18,990 nucleotides of DNA from Spirochaetia bacterium (lineage in GTDB: Bacteria; Spirochaetota; Spirochaetia; PWKH01). The first letter of the stretch is position 1, and each line of letters opens with the position of its first letter. Below, one piece after another: positions 1 through 7,472 of this stretch. A program made the position numbers and the translations under genes. Under the pieces are notes generated by a model, which made no database searches, had not been told where the DNA came from, and saw only the letters and a list, made by a program, of their open reading frames with translations. Location: contig SKXS01000123.1 of assembly GCA_007128345.1 (NCBI GenBank), positions 1 through 18,990 on the forward strand, written 5' to 3'.

Positions 1-642
1 CGGCTCGGCAAGCAGAGCTCCTTTGTTAAGGGGTTGCGGGTCACCGACCAGGAGACCGCTGAGATCGCCGAAATGGTGCTCTCCGGGAGCATCAACAAGC
101 ATCTGGTGCAGCAGATACAGAATCACGGGATTTCAGCTGTCGGCATCAACGGCAAGGACGGCAACACCCTGGTAGCCCAGAAGAAGCTGGTGGACGGCGA
201 AGATGTAGGCTTTGTCGGTACGGTAACGGAGGTTAATGCAGCACTTATCACCTCGCTGATTGAGCATGACTTCATTCCCGTGATCGCACCGGTAGGGACC
301 GACAGCAAGGGAAATACCTACAATATTAACGCAGACTATGCGGCAGCATCCATCGCAGGCAAGCTGAGGGCTGAGAAGCTCGTCTTTCTCACCGATGTGG
401 AAGGCATTCTGAAGGACGTCAATGATCCGTCTACGATTATCAGGAGGCTGACGGTCAGCCAGGCACAGGCCTACATCAAGGACGGCGTAATCTCAGGGGG
501 CATGATCCCCAAGACTCTCTGCTGCATTCAGGGCATCCAGGAAGGAGTAAAGACTGTCCACATCCTGGACGGCAGGATCGACCACAGCATGCTGCTGGAA
601 GTCTATACCGACCACGGTATCGGCACCATGATCACCCCGTAG
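1..642 (+). CDS. argB: Acetylglutamate kinase (5'-truncated by window edge)
   Basis: Second step of arginine synthesis: ATP-dependent phosphorylation of N-acetyl-L-glutamate, cytoplasmic. The frame is open from base 1, so the true start lies upstream. About 213 residues are visible against a usual length near 290-300, so roughly 80 N-terminal residues (phosphate-binding Lys/Gly-rich part) are missing. Visible family marks are the FVKGLRVTD segment at the start, the YNINADYAA nucleotide/substrate segment, LVFLTDVEGIL, ISGGMIPK and the C-terminal HSMLLEVYTDHGIGTMI. The TTG at 34 lies inside the conserved FVKGLRVTD block and is not a real start. The stop is 17 bp before argD, so the two are almost certainly cotranscribed. 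Arginine feedback sensitivity depends on the missing N-terminal helix and cannot be judged here. Confidence 0.96.
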   Translation, partial: RLGKQSSFVKGLRVTDQETAEIAEMVLSGSINKHLVQQIQNHGISAVGINGKDGNTLVAQKKLVDGEDVGFVGTVTEVNAALITSLIEHDFIPVIAPVGTDSKGNTYNINADYAAASIAGKLRAEKLVFLTDVEGILKDVNDPSTIIRRLTVSQAQAYIKDGVISGGMIPKTLCCIQGIQEGVKTVHILDGRIDHSMLLEVYTDHGIGTMITP

Positions 643-659
643 AAAAAGGAGAACTTGGT

Positions 660-1880
660 ATGAGTAACCGCACATATGCTTCACAGGAAGCAGTGATAGC
701 AGACGGCAGGCAGTACCTGCTGCCTACCTACGCACAGCTCCCGGTGGTTTTCACCAGCGGGTCAGGATGCACAATCAGGGATATGGACGGAAAGGAGTAC
801 CTTGACTTCGTCGCGGGTATTGCGGTCAATTCGCTCGGATACGGAGATGAAAAACTGAAGCGGGCGCTGAAGCAGGTCCTTGATTCCGGGCTCACGCACT
901 GCTCCAACCTCTACTGGAACATACCGGCAGTTGAAGCAGCAGCGCTGCTTGCCGATGTAACCGGTCTTGCCAGAACCTTCTTCTGCAACAGCGGAGCCGA
1001 GGCGAACGAGGCGGCGCTGAAACTGGCAAGAAAGTTCGGTGCGCAGCAGCAGCCCTCCAGGGCTGGCCATATCATATCCATGAAGGGATCCTTCCACGGG
1101 AGGACCTACGGCGCAGTCACCGCGACCGGCCAGGAGAAGTACCATGCGGGATTCGCTCCCATGCTACCCTCCATCACCTATGCCCAGTTCAATGACCTTG
1201 CGAGCGTACAGTCCCAGGTTACTAAGGACACCTGCGCAATTATTGTCGAACCGGTTCAGGGAGAAGGGGGCATCATTCCCGCCAAGCCGGAATTCCTCAC
1301 CGGCCTTAGGGAGATCTGCGATACCCATGACCTGCTGCTCATCTTTGATGAGGTGCAGTGCGGCATGGGCAGGACCGGGTTTCCTCTGGCCGGCATAGGC
1401 TACGGAGTAATCCCGGATATCGCAACCCTGGCCAAAGGGCTTGGTGCCGGCATACCTATAGGCGCCATGGCTGCCGGAAAACGGGCTGAATCAGTACTCT
1501 CACCCGGAGAGCATGCAACCACATTCGGCGGAAACCACCTGGCGGCCGCAGCGGCTGGGGTGGTGCTCAAACGGCTGAAGGCACACGGTTTCCTTGCCTC
1601 TGTCCAGAAACAGGGGAACCTGCTTGCCGCAGAGCTCCGCAAACTTGCAGCACGTTACTCCTGCATTACTGAAGTTCGGGGAATCGGTCTTATGCAGGGC
1701 ATTGAACTTTCGTGTGCGGCGCAGCCGGTGATATCCGCATGTATGCAGCGGGGACTCCTGCTTGTAGCAGCGGGAACACATGTAATCCGGTTTGTACCGC
1801 CCTTGGTGGTCACCGCTGAGGAGATCCGTCAGGCTGTATCAATACTTGACGAAGCCCTGGCTGAAGTACAGGACAATTGA
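660..1880 (+). CDS. argD: Acetylornithine aminotransferase
   Basis: Class III PLP aminotransferase (406 aa, normal length) that converts N-acetylglutamate semialdehyde and glutamate to N-acetylornithine and 2-oxoglutarate. It may also serve lysine synthesis as succinyl-DAP aminotransferase. Visible marks: CNSGAEANEAALKLAR, GSFHGRT, IVEPVQGEGGI, the LIFDEVQCGMGRTG aspartate motif and the Schiff-base lysine K259 in TLAKGLGAGIPIGAM, followed by TTFGGNHLAAAAA. The ATG at 660 follows an AAAGGAG ribosome site (645-651) with 8 nt spacing and lies 17 bp after the argB stop. The gene ends 5 bp before the convergent nitroreductase gene, and no clear terminator hairpin lies between them. An ornithine or GABA aminotransferase has a similar fold, but pairing with argB favours argD. 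Confidence 0.95.
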   Translation: MSNRTYASQEAVIADGRQYLLPTYAQLPVVFTSGSGCTIRDMDGKEYLDFVAGIAVNSLGYGDEKLKRALKQVLDSGLTHCSNLYWNIPAVEAAALLADVTGLARTFFCNSGAEANEAALKLARKFGAQQQPSRAGHIISMKGSFHGRTYGAVTATGQEKYHAGFAPMLPSITYAQFNDLASVQSQVTKDTCAIIVEPVQGEGGIIPAKPEFLTGLREICDTHDLLLIFDEVQCGMGRTGFPLAGIGYGVIPDIATLAKGLGAGIPIGAMAAGKRAESVLSPGEHATTFGGNHLAAAAAGVVLKRLKAHGFLASVQKQGNLLAAELRKLAARYSCITEVRGIGLMQGIELSCAAQPVISACMQRGLLLVAAGTHVIRFVPPLVVTAEEIRQAVSILDEALAEVQDN

Positions 1881-1885
1881 AGAGC

Positions 1886-2446
1886 TCACGGTCTGGAACC
1901 CCGGTATGTCCCCCACCCTGAAATCTCCTCCAGGGATTTCCGGGTCTTCTTCCTTACATGATCATCAGCCGGGTACCCAACTGTAATAAGCAGAACAGGT
2001 CTTGATGAAGTCGGCGCTTCAACTGCCCGTTTCACCACCTGTTTGTCAAACCACCCGATCATGCAGGTCCCCAGGCCAAGGGATGCGGCAGCGAGGCAGA
2101 AATGCTCCACTGCTATGCCGATGTCAATGATGTGGTACGGTATTCCCTTGACTCCCCCTCCTATAAAGGAGGCTATATTGGGAAGTTCGGAGAATACCGC
2201 GACCATTACCGGCGCCTGTGCTGCAAAGGAGTTCATCCCGAAGTGGAATGCTGCCCGCTGCAGCTCCTTCAGCGGCCTGCCCCTGTCAGCTGCTACAAAG
2301 TGCCATGGCTGGGCATTGCATGCTGAGGGTGAGAGTCTGGAAGCTTCAAGGCACTTTTCGATGAGATCGGGCATAACCTTCCGGTCAAGATAGGATCGGA
2401 CGCTCTGGCGTCTGCTGATGAGCGATACGAAAGCATCATGCTCCAT
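1886..2446 (-). CDS. Nitroreductase-family flavoprotein
   Basis: Nitroreductase-fold, FMN-dependent NAD(P)H oxidoreductase of 186 aa; the substrate cannot be read from sequence. FMN-contact segments visible near the N-terminus are SRRQSVRSY and SPSACNAQPWHF, with GTCMIGWFD further on, the usual order for small FMN nitroreductases. The ATG at 2446 is chosen because a strong GGAGGAGG sits just upstream, although the frame is open to 2512. This start overlaps the AOR gene by 11 bp, so the gene is the last of a four-gene operon and probably translationally coupled. In that setting it may take electrons from, or give them to, the ferredoxin/AOR pair, but that is inference. Cytoplasmic; no signal peptide. 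Confidence 0.9.
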   Translation of the reverse strand: MEHDAFVSLISRRQSVRSYLDRKVMPDLIEKCLEASRLSPSACNAQPWHFVAADRGRPLKELQRAAFHFGMNSFAAQAPVMVAVFSELPNIASFIGGGVKGIPYHIIDIGIAVEHFCLAAASLGLGTCMIGWFDKQVVKRAVEAPTSSRPVLLITVGYPADDHVRKKTRKSLEEISGWGTYRGSRP

Positions 2447-4322
2447 GGCTTGCCTCCTCCAGTATACGCAGCCGCCGCAAGGTTGCTTCAGTTGGAATAC
2501 CTGATTCGTCATATCCCCGCAGCTCGTAGTAGCGCTTCACCATGGGTTCAATCGGGACGGTACTCTTGCGCTTGTGCAGGGTCTCTCCTTCATGGGTGAA
2601 CCGCCTGGGAAGACAGTCATCCCTCCCAGTAATTCCCATTTTCGTGTTCATATAGCGTTCCAGCACCTGGATCCGTGCTCCTGCTTCCTTTAGTGAAGCC
2701 ATGGTCACCGGATACCCCGTTACTCCCCGGTAGAAATCGCTCAGGATGCTCCAGTCCAGAAGCGACTGGGCGAGCGAAGGGGCATGCTGCATGACCAGGC
2801 CGAGGATCGGATTCGGGGTCATCCTAGGAATCAGGGGTTCCAATATCACAGAGAAAACGGAAAACAGGCAGGTTTGCAGCGAGTTCACCGCAGAAAAGAG
2901 ATCCTCGAAAAAGACAGCCCATTCAGCTTTGGCTTTAGTCGTATAGGGGTTGAGAAATTTCAGCAGCGCCTCAGGTCCCGCCATGAAAGAGTTCAGATGA
3001 CATCCGCCCCGGTTTGAAACCGCATATCCCAGCCCATGACCCCAAGCTGCTCTAGGATCGTACGCCGCAATTTCCAGCCCCTTTACCTGGCAAGCAAAGG
3101 CTTCTCCCCCGTAGGTTTCAGCAAGCTTCCGGGTTCCCAGCGCAAGCTCAGCTCCTTCTCCCCGAAGCAATGCGATATCTTCAAGCACCTCTGCAATGTT
3201 GTCATTTCTGCCGAAGGCAAGGGACGACTTCCGGAGTCGGCGCTGGGAAGCCTCCATTGCCCATGCAAGAGTCCCGCCGGCAGACATGGTATCCATACCG
3301 TAGCGGTTCATCTGGTCATTCCATTCACCGATACGATCAGTATCGAAATTACCGATATTGCTTCCGAACATACCCACTGTTTCATACTCGGGTATGTGAC
3401 GCACCTTCCCGTCGGGATAGCTCCCCACATGTCCGCAGAGCACTGAGCAGTACCTGCATCCCCGATGACGGGTTTGGTAGCGCGTATCCATTTCCTCACC
3501 GGAAAGTTTGTCAATCTCATCGTGGGTTCGGTCCTGAAAGTTGTGGACCGCGTATATCCCGGTGCCCTTACCAAGCCGCACATTGGCATTCGTTCCGTAC
3601 GCACGATAGCGCATGGTAAAGAAATTACGCTCATGGTATTTGCCGGAACGTTTGCGTGTACGAGCAAAGAGGTCGGGAAGCACCGGAACTATCACATGGG
3701 ACCTCCCCCGGGCTACCACTGCCTTGAGGAGCTTCGCTCCCATGACCGCACCCATTCCGCCCCTGCCCAGGAACCTGTTTCCTGATCGGATGTTGGCGTA
3801 CAGCACTCCGTGTTCTCCAGCCTGCCCGATAGTCAGTTCTCCCTCACGAACGCTCAGACGCAGCTTCTCCCTGGTCTGCTCGGTATCCAGCCCCCAGTAG
3901 TCACGGGCATCCTCAAAGGTGACTCCCAGTTCATCTATGCGCAGGATGACCGGAGATGATGCCTTGCCTGAAATAAGTACACCGTCCCACCCCGCGGTCT
4001 TGCAGGCTTCACCGAAAGGACCGCCGCAGGACGAGGTAACCATGATGCCGGTCAGGGGAGACTTTGTGATGCCGGAGAATCTGGCACTGCCTGGCGCACC
4101 TGAACTCAGGAGGGCTCCCATGGAGAAACAGAGAATATTCTCCTCTCCCAGCGGGTCAGCGTTGGCGATTTGGTCCATCCGGTCATAGAGGAGCTTCAGC
4201 CCTATTCCCTTGCCTCCCAGATAGGACATTGTGAGATTTTCAGGAATGCGGAATACGCTCCACTGCCTGCTGCTCAGGTTTACGTCGAGATAGTGGTTGC
4301 TGGTTCCGTAGATATCAATCAC
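2436..4322 (-). CDS. Aldehyde:ferredoxin oxidoreductase family protein (W/Mo enzyme)
   Basis: 628-aa member of the AOR family, which oxidises aldehydes to carboxylic acids with a tungsto- or molybdo-bis-pterin cofactor and passes electrons to ferredoxin. The N-terminal part has YLGGKGIGLKLLYD, then SARFSGITKSPLTG and GWDGVLISGKA of the AOR N domain. C289, C292 and C296 (CRYCSVLC) plus C485 (SLQTC) match the four [4Fe-4S] ligands of Pyrococcus AOR (288, 291, 295, 494) almost position for position. SNRGGCHL is the usual cofactor-side block. The GTG at 4322 overlaps the ferredoxin stop as GTGA, with AAGGAG about 10 nt upstream; a longer reading to 4484 would run deep into the ferredoxin gene and is rejected. 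The aldehyde is unknown; the family also includes FOR, WOR and benzoyl-CoA-type branches. Confidence 0.93.
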   Translation of the reverse strand: MIDIYGTSNHYLDVNLSSRQWSVFRIPENLTMSYLGGKGIGLKLLYDRMDQIANADPLGEENILCFSMGALLSSGAPGSARFSGITKSPLTGIMVTSSCGGPFGEACKTAGWDGVLISGKASSPVILRIDELGVTFEDARDYWGLDTEQTREKLRLSVREGELTIGQAGEHGVLYANIRSGNRFLGRGGMGAVMGAKLLKAVVARGRSHVIVPVLPDLFARTRKRSGKYHERNFFTMRYRAYGTNANVRLGKGTGIYAVHNFQDRTHDEIDKLSGEEMDTRYQTRHRGCRYCSVLCGHVGSYPDGKVRHIPEYETVGMFGSNIGNFDTDRIGEWNDQMNRYGMDTMSAGGTLAWAMEASQRRLRKSSLAFGRNDNIAEVLEDIALLRGEGAELALGTRKLAETYGGEAFACQVKGLEIAAYDPRAAWGHGLGYAVSNRGGCHLNSFMAGPEALLKFLNPYTTKAKAEWAVFFEDLFSAVNSLQTCLFSVFSVILEPLIPRMTPNPILGLVMQHAPSLAQSLLDWSILSDFYRGVTGYPVTMASLKEAGARIQVLERYMNTKMGITGRDDCLPRRFTHEGETLHKRKSTVPIEPMVKRYYELRGYDESGIPTEATLRRLRILEEASHGA

Positions 4323-4738
4323 TGGGTATCCGCTCCTTTCCGCCGCATCTCCACAGCACCGAACATGCATGAAGTCGCGCACCAGGAACAGCTCACACAT
4401 CCGTCCGGCTGTGCGAGTGCAGGAATACGCCTGCCTTCCTGCTCTTTCATGGCCAGCACTCCTGCAGGGCAGCATTGCACGCATGCTTCACATGCCCTGC
4501 ACGCAGCGGTAATGAAAACGGGTATCATCCACTCACCTCTCGGGAGGCAGGCAACCGGAGTGCCGAAGATATCCTCAACCGCATCGGCGGGACACACCCT
4601 GCCGCATGCGCCGCATTCGATGCACAGGCGTGAATCAATCGCATGGGGCGAACCGGAAGAACCGGATGCCGCATGTGTAGGACATATCCTTCTGCAGGCA
4701 CCGCACCCGGTACATGCGTCAGTTATATGAAGCGCCAC
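4319..4738 (-). CDS. Polyferredoxin with four [4Fe-4S] motifs
   Basis: 139-aa iron-sulfur electron carrier, the likely redox partner of the AOR encoded next. Four cysteine motifs are visible: C9-C12-C15-C19P, C39-C42-C45-C49P, C80-C83-C86-C90P and C114-C117-C120-C124, the last with Met in place of the closing Pro. The pattern looks like two bacterial 2[4Fe-4S] ferredoxin units in tandem, joined by a 30-residue linker. The GTG at 4738 has AAGGAG about 8 nt upstream, places the first motif at the N-terminus as usual, and overlaps the upstream gene by 20 bp. The longer open frame to 4870 would overlap that gene by about 150 bp and adds no ferredoxin sequence. The end overlaps the AOR start by 4 bp. 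Soluble, no signal peptide. Confidence 0.92.
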   Translation of the reverse strand: MALHITDACTGCGACRRICPTHAASGSSGSPHAIDSRLCIECGACGRVCPADAVEDIFGTPVACLPRGEWMIPVFITAACRACEACVQCCPAGVLAMKEQEGRRIPALAQPDGCVSCSWCATSCMFGAVEMRRKGADTQ

Positions 4739-5699
4739 TGGGAGCTCCTTTCCATGGCAGGCTGGTGAGATCCGCATTGCCACCTGACACGATGATTCCG
4801 ACATTCGTTCCGGAGCACTTCGCTTTCCTGAATACCATCGCAGCAACCGGAACTGCTGCTGACGGTTCAATAACCACCTTCATACGTTCCCACATCAGCC
4901 TCATGGCCTCAATAATTTCCTCTTCACTCACGGTGACCACTTCGTGGACATAGTTCCTGATGATCGAGAAGGTGAGTTCACTCAGACGTGTGCGCAGTCC
5001 GTCCGCAATTGTATCGGGCTTCAGATCCGTTACAAGCGTACCGCTCACAAAGGAACGGTATCCGTCATCAGCTCCTGCAGGCTCAGCCCCCACCACCCGG
5101 ATGTACTTTCCGAAATAGTAAGCGGAAAGCGCGGTTCCTGACAAGAGTCCTCCGCCGCCTAGCGGTGTGACAATTACATCAAGGTCTCCAGCCTGCTCAA
5201 TGAATTCTCTGGCACAGGTAGCCTGACCAGATATGGTCCGCCCGTCGTCATACGGATGGATAAAAGCGGACCCGGTATCCTCAAGCACTTTCAGAAGGGT
5301 CTGCTCCCGTGATTCCAGGGTGTTCTCGCACGGAATTACTGTTCCCCCGTAGGAGCGTACCGCGGCAACCTTTGCAGGGGTGGATCCTTTCGGCATGACC
5401 AAATAGGCAGGAATGCCCCTCTGCCGGGCTGCCAGAGCAAGCGCCTGCGCGTGATTCCCAGAAGAATGCGCTGCAACCGCCGGTATGTCCCGGAGGGTCT
5501 TCACCGCATGAAGCGCACCACGGTACTTGAATGCCCCGGCTTTCTGAAAATTCTCCATCTTGAAGTAGAGGTTCCTCCCTGCCATGTCGTTCAGGGTTCT
5601 GCACGTCATGACAGGAGTTACGTGGGCCATATCTCTGATGTTTTCTGAAGCCTGGAGAATATTATTCTTATCCGGCACAAACTGCTGTGTTTTCTGCAT
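4719..5699 (-). CDS. Serine racemase / threonine dehydratase-like PLP enzyme
   Basis: Fold-type II PLP enzyme of 326 aa without an ACT-like regulatory domain, so not biosynthetic IlvA. Visible: Schiff-base lysine K58 in FQKAGAFKYRGA, S80 in HSSGNHAQA (the position of the second catalytic base of serine racemases), the phosphate-binding GGGGLLSG loop and the C-terminal SGGNADL. E206, A210 and D212 in AEPAGADD match in spacing the Mg/Ca ligands of human serine racemase (E210, A214, D216). Possible reactions are serine racemisation, serine/threonine deamination to pyruvate or 2-oxobutyrate, or 3-hydroxyaspartate ammonia-lyase; sequence alone does not decide. It heads the AOR operon, which favours a catabolic role. 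No Shine-Dalgarno precedes the ATG; a -10 box lies 6 nt before it (possible leaderless mRNA). Confidence 0.9.
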   Translation of the reverse strand: MQKTQQFVPDKNNILQASENIRDMAHVTPVMTCRTLNDMAGRNLYFKMENFQKAGAFKYRGALHAVKTLRDIPAVAAHSSGNHAQALALAARQRGIPAYLVMPKGSTPAKVAAVRSYGGTVIPCENTLESREQTLLKVLEDTGSAFIHPYDDGRTISGQATCAREFIEQAGDLDVIVTPLGGGGLLSGTALSAYYFGKYIRVVGAEPAGADDGYRSFVSGTLVTDLKPDTIADGLRTRLSELTFSIIRNYVHEVVTVSEEEIIEAMRLMWERMKVVIEPSAAVPVAAMVFRKAKCSGTNVGIIVSGGNADLTSLPWKGAPSGASYN

Positions 5700-5705
5700 A
5701 GCTTA

Positions 5706-5735
5706 AGTATAGCAGAGTATCATGGAATACGACAA
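5706..5735 (-). promoter_or_regulatory. Candidate sigma70 promoter of the AOR operon
   Basis: On the minus strand TTGTCG (5735-5730) and TATACT (5711-5706) are separated by 18 bp. The -10 box is followed by six bases and then the ATG at 5699, so transcription would begin at or next to the A of the start codon. Absence of a ribosome site before this ATG fits a leaderless message. Placement is by eye. Confidence 0.5.
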
Positions 5736-5740
5736 TGGAC

Positions 5741-5768
5741 TTGACATCACCGGAGAGCACACTACAAT
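5741..5768 (+). promoter_or_regulatory. Candidate sigma70 promoter of the SCP2-like/ADH operon
   Basis: A perfect TTGACA (5741-5746) and TACAAT (5763-5768, one mismatch to TATAAT) lie 16 bp apart, 19 bp before the ATG at 5788, with a GGAG ribosome site at 5780-5783. The -35 box is only 5 bp from the -35 box of the oppositely facing promoter, and the hexamer GACAAT occurs at 5731 and again at 5771, 40 bp apart. Confidence 0.68.
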
Positions 5769-5787
5769 GTGACAATCTGGAGATGTA

Positions 5788-6318
5788 ATGAAACAAATCA
5801 GGAAACATGGTGCTGCAGATGCTCTGGGAACTAGGATCTACCTTTCTGTTCTTTTTTGGTTTTTAGGGAAGGCGGTTCAGGCATGCGCTGCTGTTGACCC
5901 GTCCGTCCGTGAGGAGTTCAGTCGACTGCCTGAAGGGTTCACCTTCATCCTGAGTGTCTGGCCCAACGGACCTGGGATGACCATAGCCAAGCAGCTTGAC
6001 GGAAGAGTCAGATACCTCGGCAGCGGTTCTCCTGACGGTGAAGCGCATCTGCGCATGGTCATCGCCTCACCCGCGCTGGCAATGAGTCTCTTCACGTTCA
6101 GGGAGTCAACAGCCCTTGCCGCAGCCAGGGAACGATTATTCGTCCATGGCTCCCTGTCAGATGCATGTGCTATGGTTCGGGTGCTCGACCTCGCAGAAAT
6201 CTACCTGCTGCCCCGATTCATTGCCGTCCGGGCAGTGAAACGATATCAGTCTCCGTCACATAGGCGCCGCCGCAGAGCAGCCATATATATGAGGGTGCTC
6301 ACAGGATGGGCCAGATGA
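5788..6318 (+). CDS. SCP2-like small protein of unknown role
   Basis: 176-aa protein not firmly recognised. The middle section (about residues 50-150) alternates hydrophobic and polar stretches as in the sterol-carrier-protein-2 (SCP2) fold: FTFILSVWPNGPG, a glycine-rich turn, HLRMVIASPALA, then LFVHGSLSDA and a hydrophobic helix ending EIYLLPRFIAVRAVKRY. The C-terminus is strongly basic, with five arginines in a row (SHRRRRRAA). A hydrophobic stretch near residues 18-34 (IYLSVLFWFLGKAV) could be a membrane-contacting helix rather than a cleaved signal. SCP2-fold proteins bind lipids or other apolar molecules, so a role in handling a hydrophobic alcohol or aldehyde substrate is possible but only inferred. 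It is the first gene of the operon, behind a strong promoter, and its end overlaps the next gene. Confidence 0.8.
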   Translation: MKQIRKHGAADALGTRIYLSVLFWFLGKAVQACAAVDPSVREEFSRLPEGFTFILSVWPNGPGMTIAKQLDGRVRYLGSGSPDGEAHLRMVIASPALAMSLFTFRESTALAAARERLFVHGSLSDACAMVRVLDLAEIYLLPRFIAVRAVKRYQSPSHRRRRRAAIYMRVLTGWAR

Positions 6319-7472
6319 CTGGAAGAGCAGACACAGGTCATGAGGTGAGCACTTCCTTCTCCTTTCACGTTCGGTCTGAGCTGTTTGCAGGCCTCCACGC
6401 CCTTGATCACCTGCCTCTGGAGCTGCAGAGGGTTCAATGCCCTTCCCCGTTTGTCATATATCGGGATGACCGTGAAGGAAGACACCTGTACAAGCTTCTG
6501 CGGAGATGCATGAAACAGACAAAACTACGCGGCTTCATAGGTATGTGTATAGACGGCTCACACGAGGGGTTTGAGGAACTTATGGAGATGTGCAAACTCT
6601 TTGTTTCAAGCGAATGCACCGGCATCATTGCGCTTGGAGGCGGAAGTCTCCAAGCCTGGGCAAAATTTCTTAACGCAGCAGCTTCCAGCTTTTCAGCATC
6701 TCCGGATGCACAACCGCCTGCAGATTTCAGCGAACTCGCAGAATATACGTGTACGGAGCATCACCGGTTCTATCCGCTTTTCTCAGTCCTGACGGACCAT
6801 CTTGACGGGAGGGAAGCAGCCGGAACCGCTGAACTGTACGGGTGTTGCCTGTCGCATGCAGCATTAGTACCCAGCAGGATATTCTTAGACTCCCGGGGAT
6901 ATCCACAAGGTTCCATAACACATACCGCACGTACAGCATTGTTTGCCCTGGCTCAGTTCCTGGAAGCTGTCCGTCCGTCCAGGACCAGCCCGCTTATCGA
7001 AATGTATGTACGTTCCGGCTTGCTCAGCCTGCATCACGGGATTATGCACATGCAGTCTCAAGAAGGAAGACATGCGTCAGCCTGCGCAGCTGTATACGCC
7101 TCCATGATTCAGCCGAACATTCTGCCAGGACCTCTGACATCCCTAGCGGCTTTGTGCAGCTCCTCCGGTTTGGCATCCCAGGCTGAAGTGGTGCATGCCC
7201 TGCTTCCCGACATGCTTGAGCTCATAAAATCCCGTCATGGTGCTGCATTGTCATTCCTCGACAGTCTGCCGGTACTCCTTGGTCTGCCCCAGGATACTGA
7301 CGGCATCTCGTGGATTGAGGATCTCGAGCAACGAGCGTTCGCCCATGCCGATGCCGATGGACAGCGGGATGTTATTGTGAATTTAGCCCGCAACACATCC
7401 CGGCTCGCCTCCAGCATGCAGGCTGCGGAAGTGCTTGAGCTGCTGGATACCTCACTGAAAGGAGCCAGGTAA
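6306..7472 (+). CDS. Degenerate iron-alcohol-dehydrogenase homologue (predicted pseudoenzyme)
   Basis: About 388 aa, alignable by eye with the intact Fe-ADH encoded next. An N-terminal beta-alpha region is followed by CTGIIALGGGSLQAWAKFL (G111-G113, S114), the NAD-binding GGGS block. Beyond that the family hallmarks are gone: no PTTSGSGSE loop; where the paralogue has GMDALTHAIEAF this protein reads TARTALFALAQFLEAV; and where it has HTLGH and PHG this one has ALCSS and VVHA. All four iron-ligand positions therefore look lost, though the reading frame is intact and long. The start is 6306 or 6315: the latter gives an ATGA overlap with the preceding stop and an AGGA site 8 nt upstream. The stop overlaps the next ATG by one base (TAATG). 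Suggested role is a non-catalytic partner of the ADH, by inference. Confidence 0.8.
   Translation: MGQMTGRADTGHEVSTSFSFHVRSELFAGLHALDHLPLELQRVQCPSPFVIYRDDREGRHLYKLLRRCMKQTKLRGFIGMCIDGSHEGFEELMEMCKLFVSSECTGIIALGGGSLQAWAKFLNAAASSFSASPDAQPPADFSELAEYTCTEHHRFYPLFSVLTDHLDGREAAGTAELYGCCLSHAALVPSRIFLDSRGYPQGSITHTARTALFALAQFLEAVRPSRTSPLIEMYVRSGLLSLHHGIMHMQSQEGRHASACAAVYASMIQPNILPGPLTSLAALCSSSGLASQAEVVHALLPDMLELIKSRHGAALSFLDSLPVLLGLPQDTDGISWIEDLEQRAFAHADADGQRDVIVNLARNTSRLASSMQAAEVLELLDTSLKGAR

Noticed and set aside
1144..1781. Several open frames of 80-130 codons inside argD on both strands
   Set aside because: They are shadows of a GC-rich coding frame, with no starts with ribosome sites and no domain resemblance.
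4323..4484. N-terminal extension of the AOR frame to an ATG at 4484
   Set aside because: It would overlap the ferredoxin motifs of the upstream gene; a GTG at 4322 with AAGGAG and a GTGA overlap fits the family start.
4739..4870. Longer polyferredoxin start at 4870
   Set aside because: It would overlap the PLP-enzyme gene by about 150 bp and has no ferredoxin-like sequence before the GTG at 4738.
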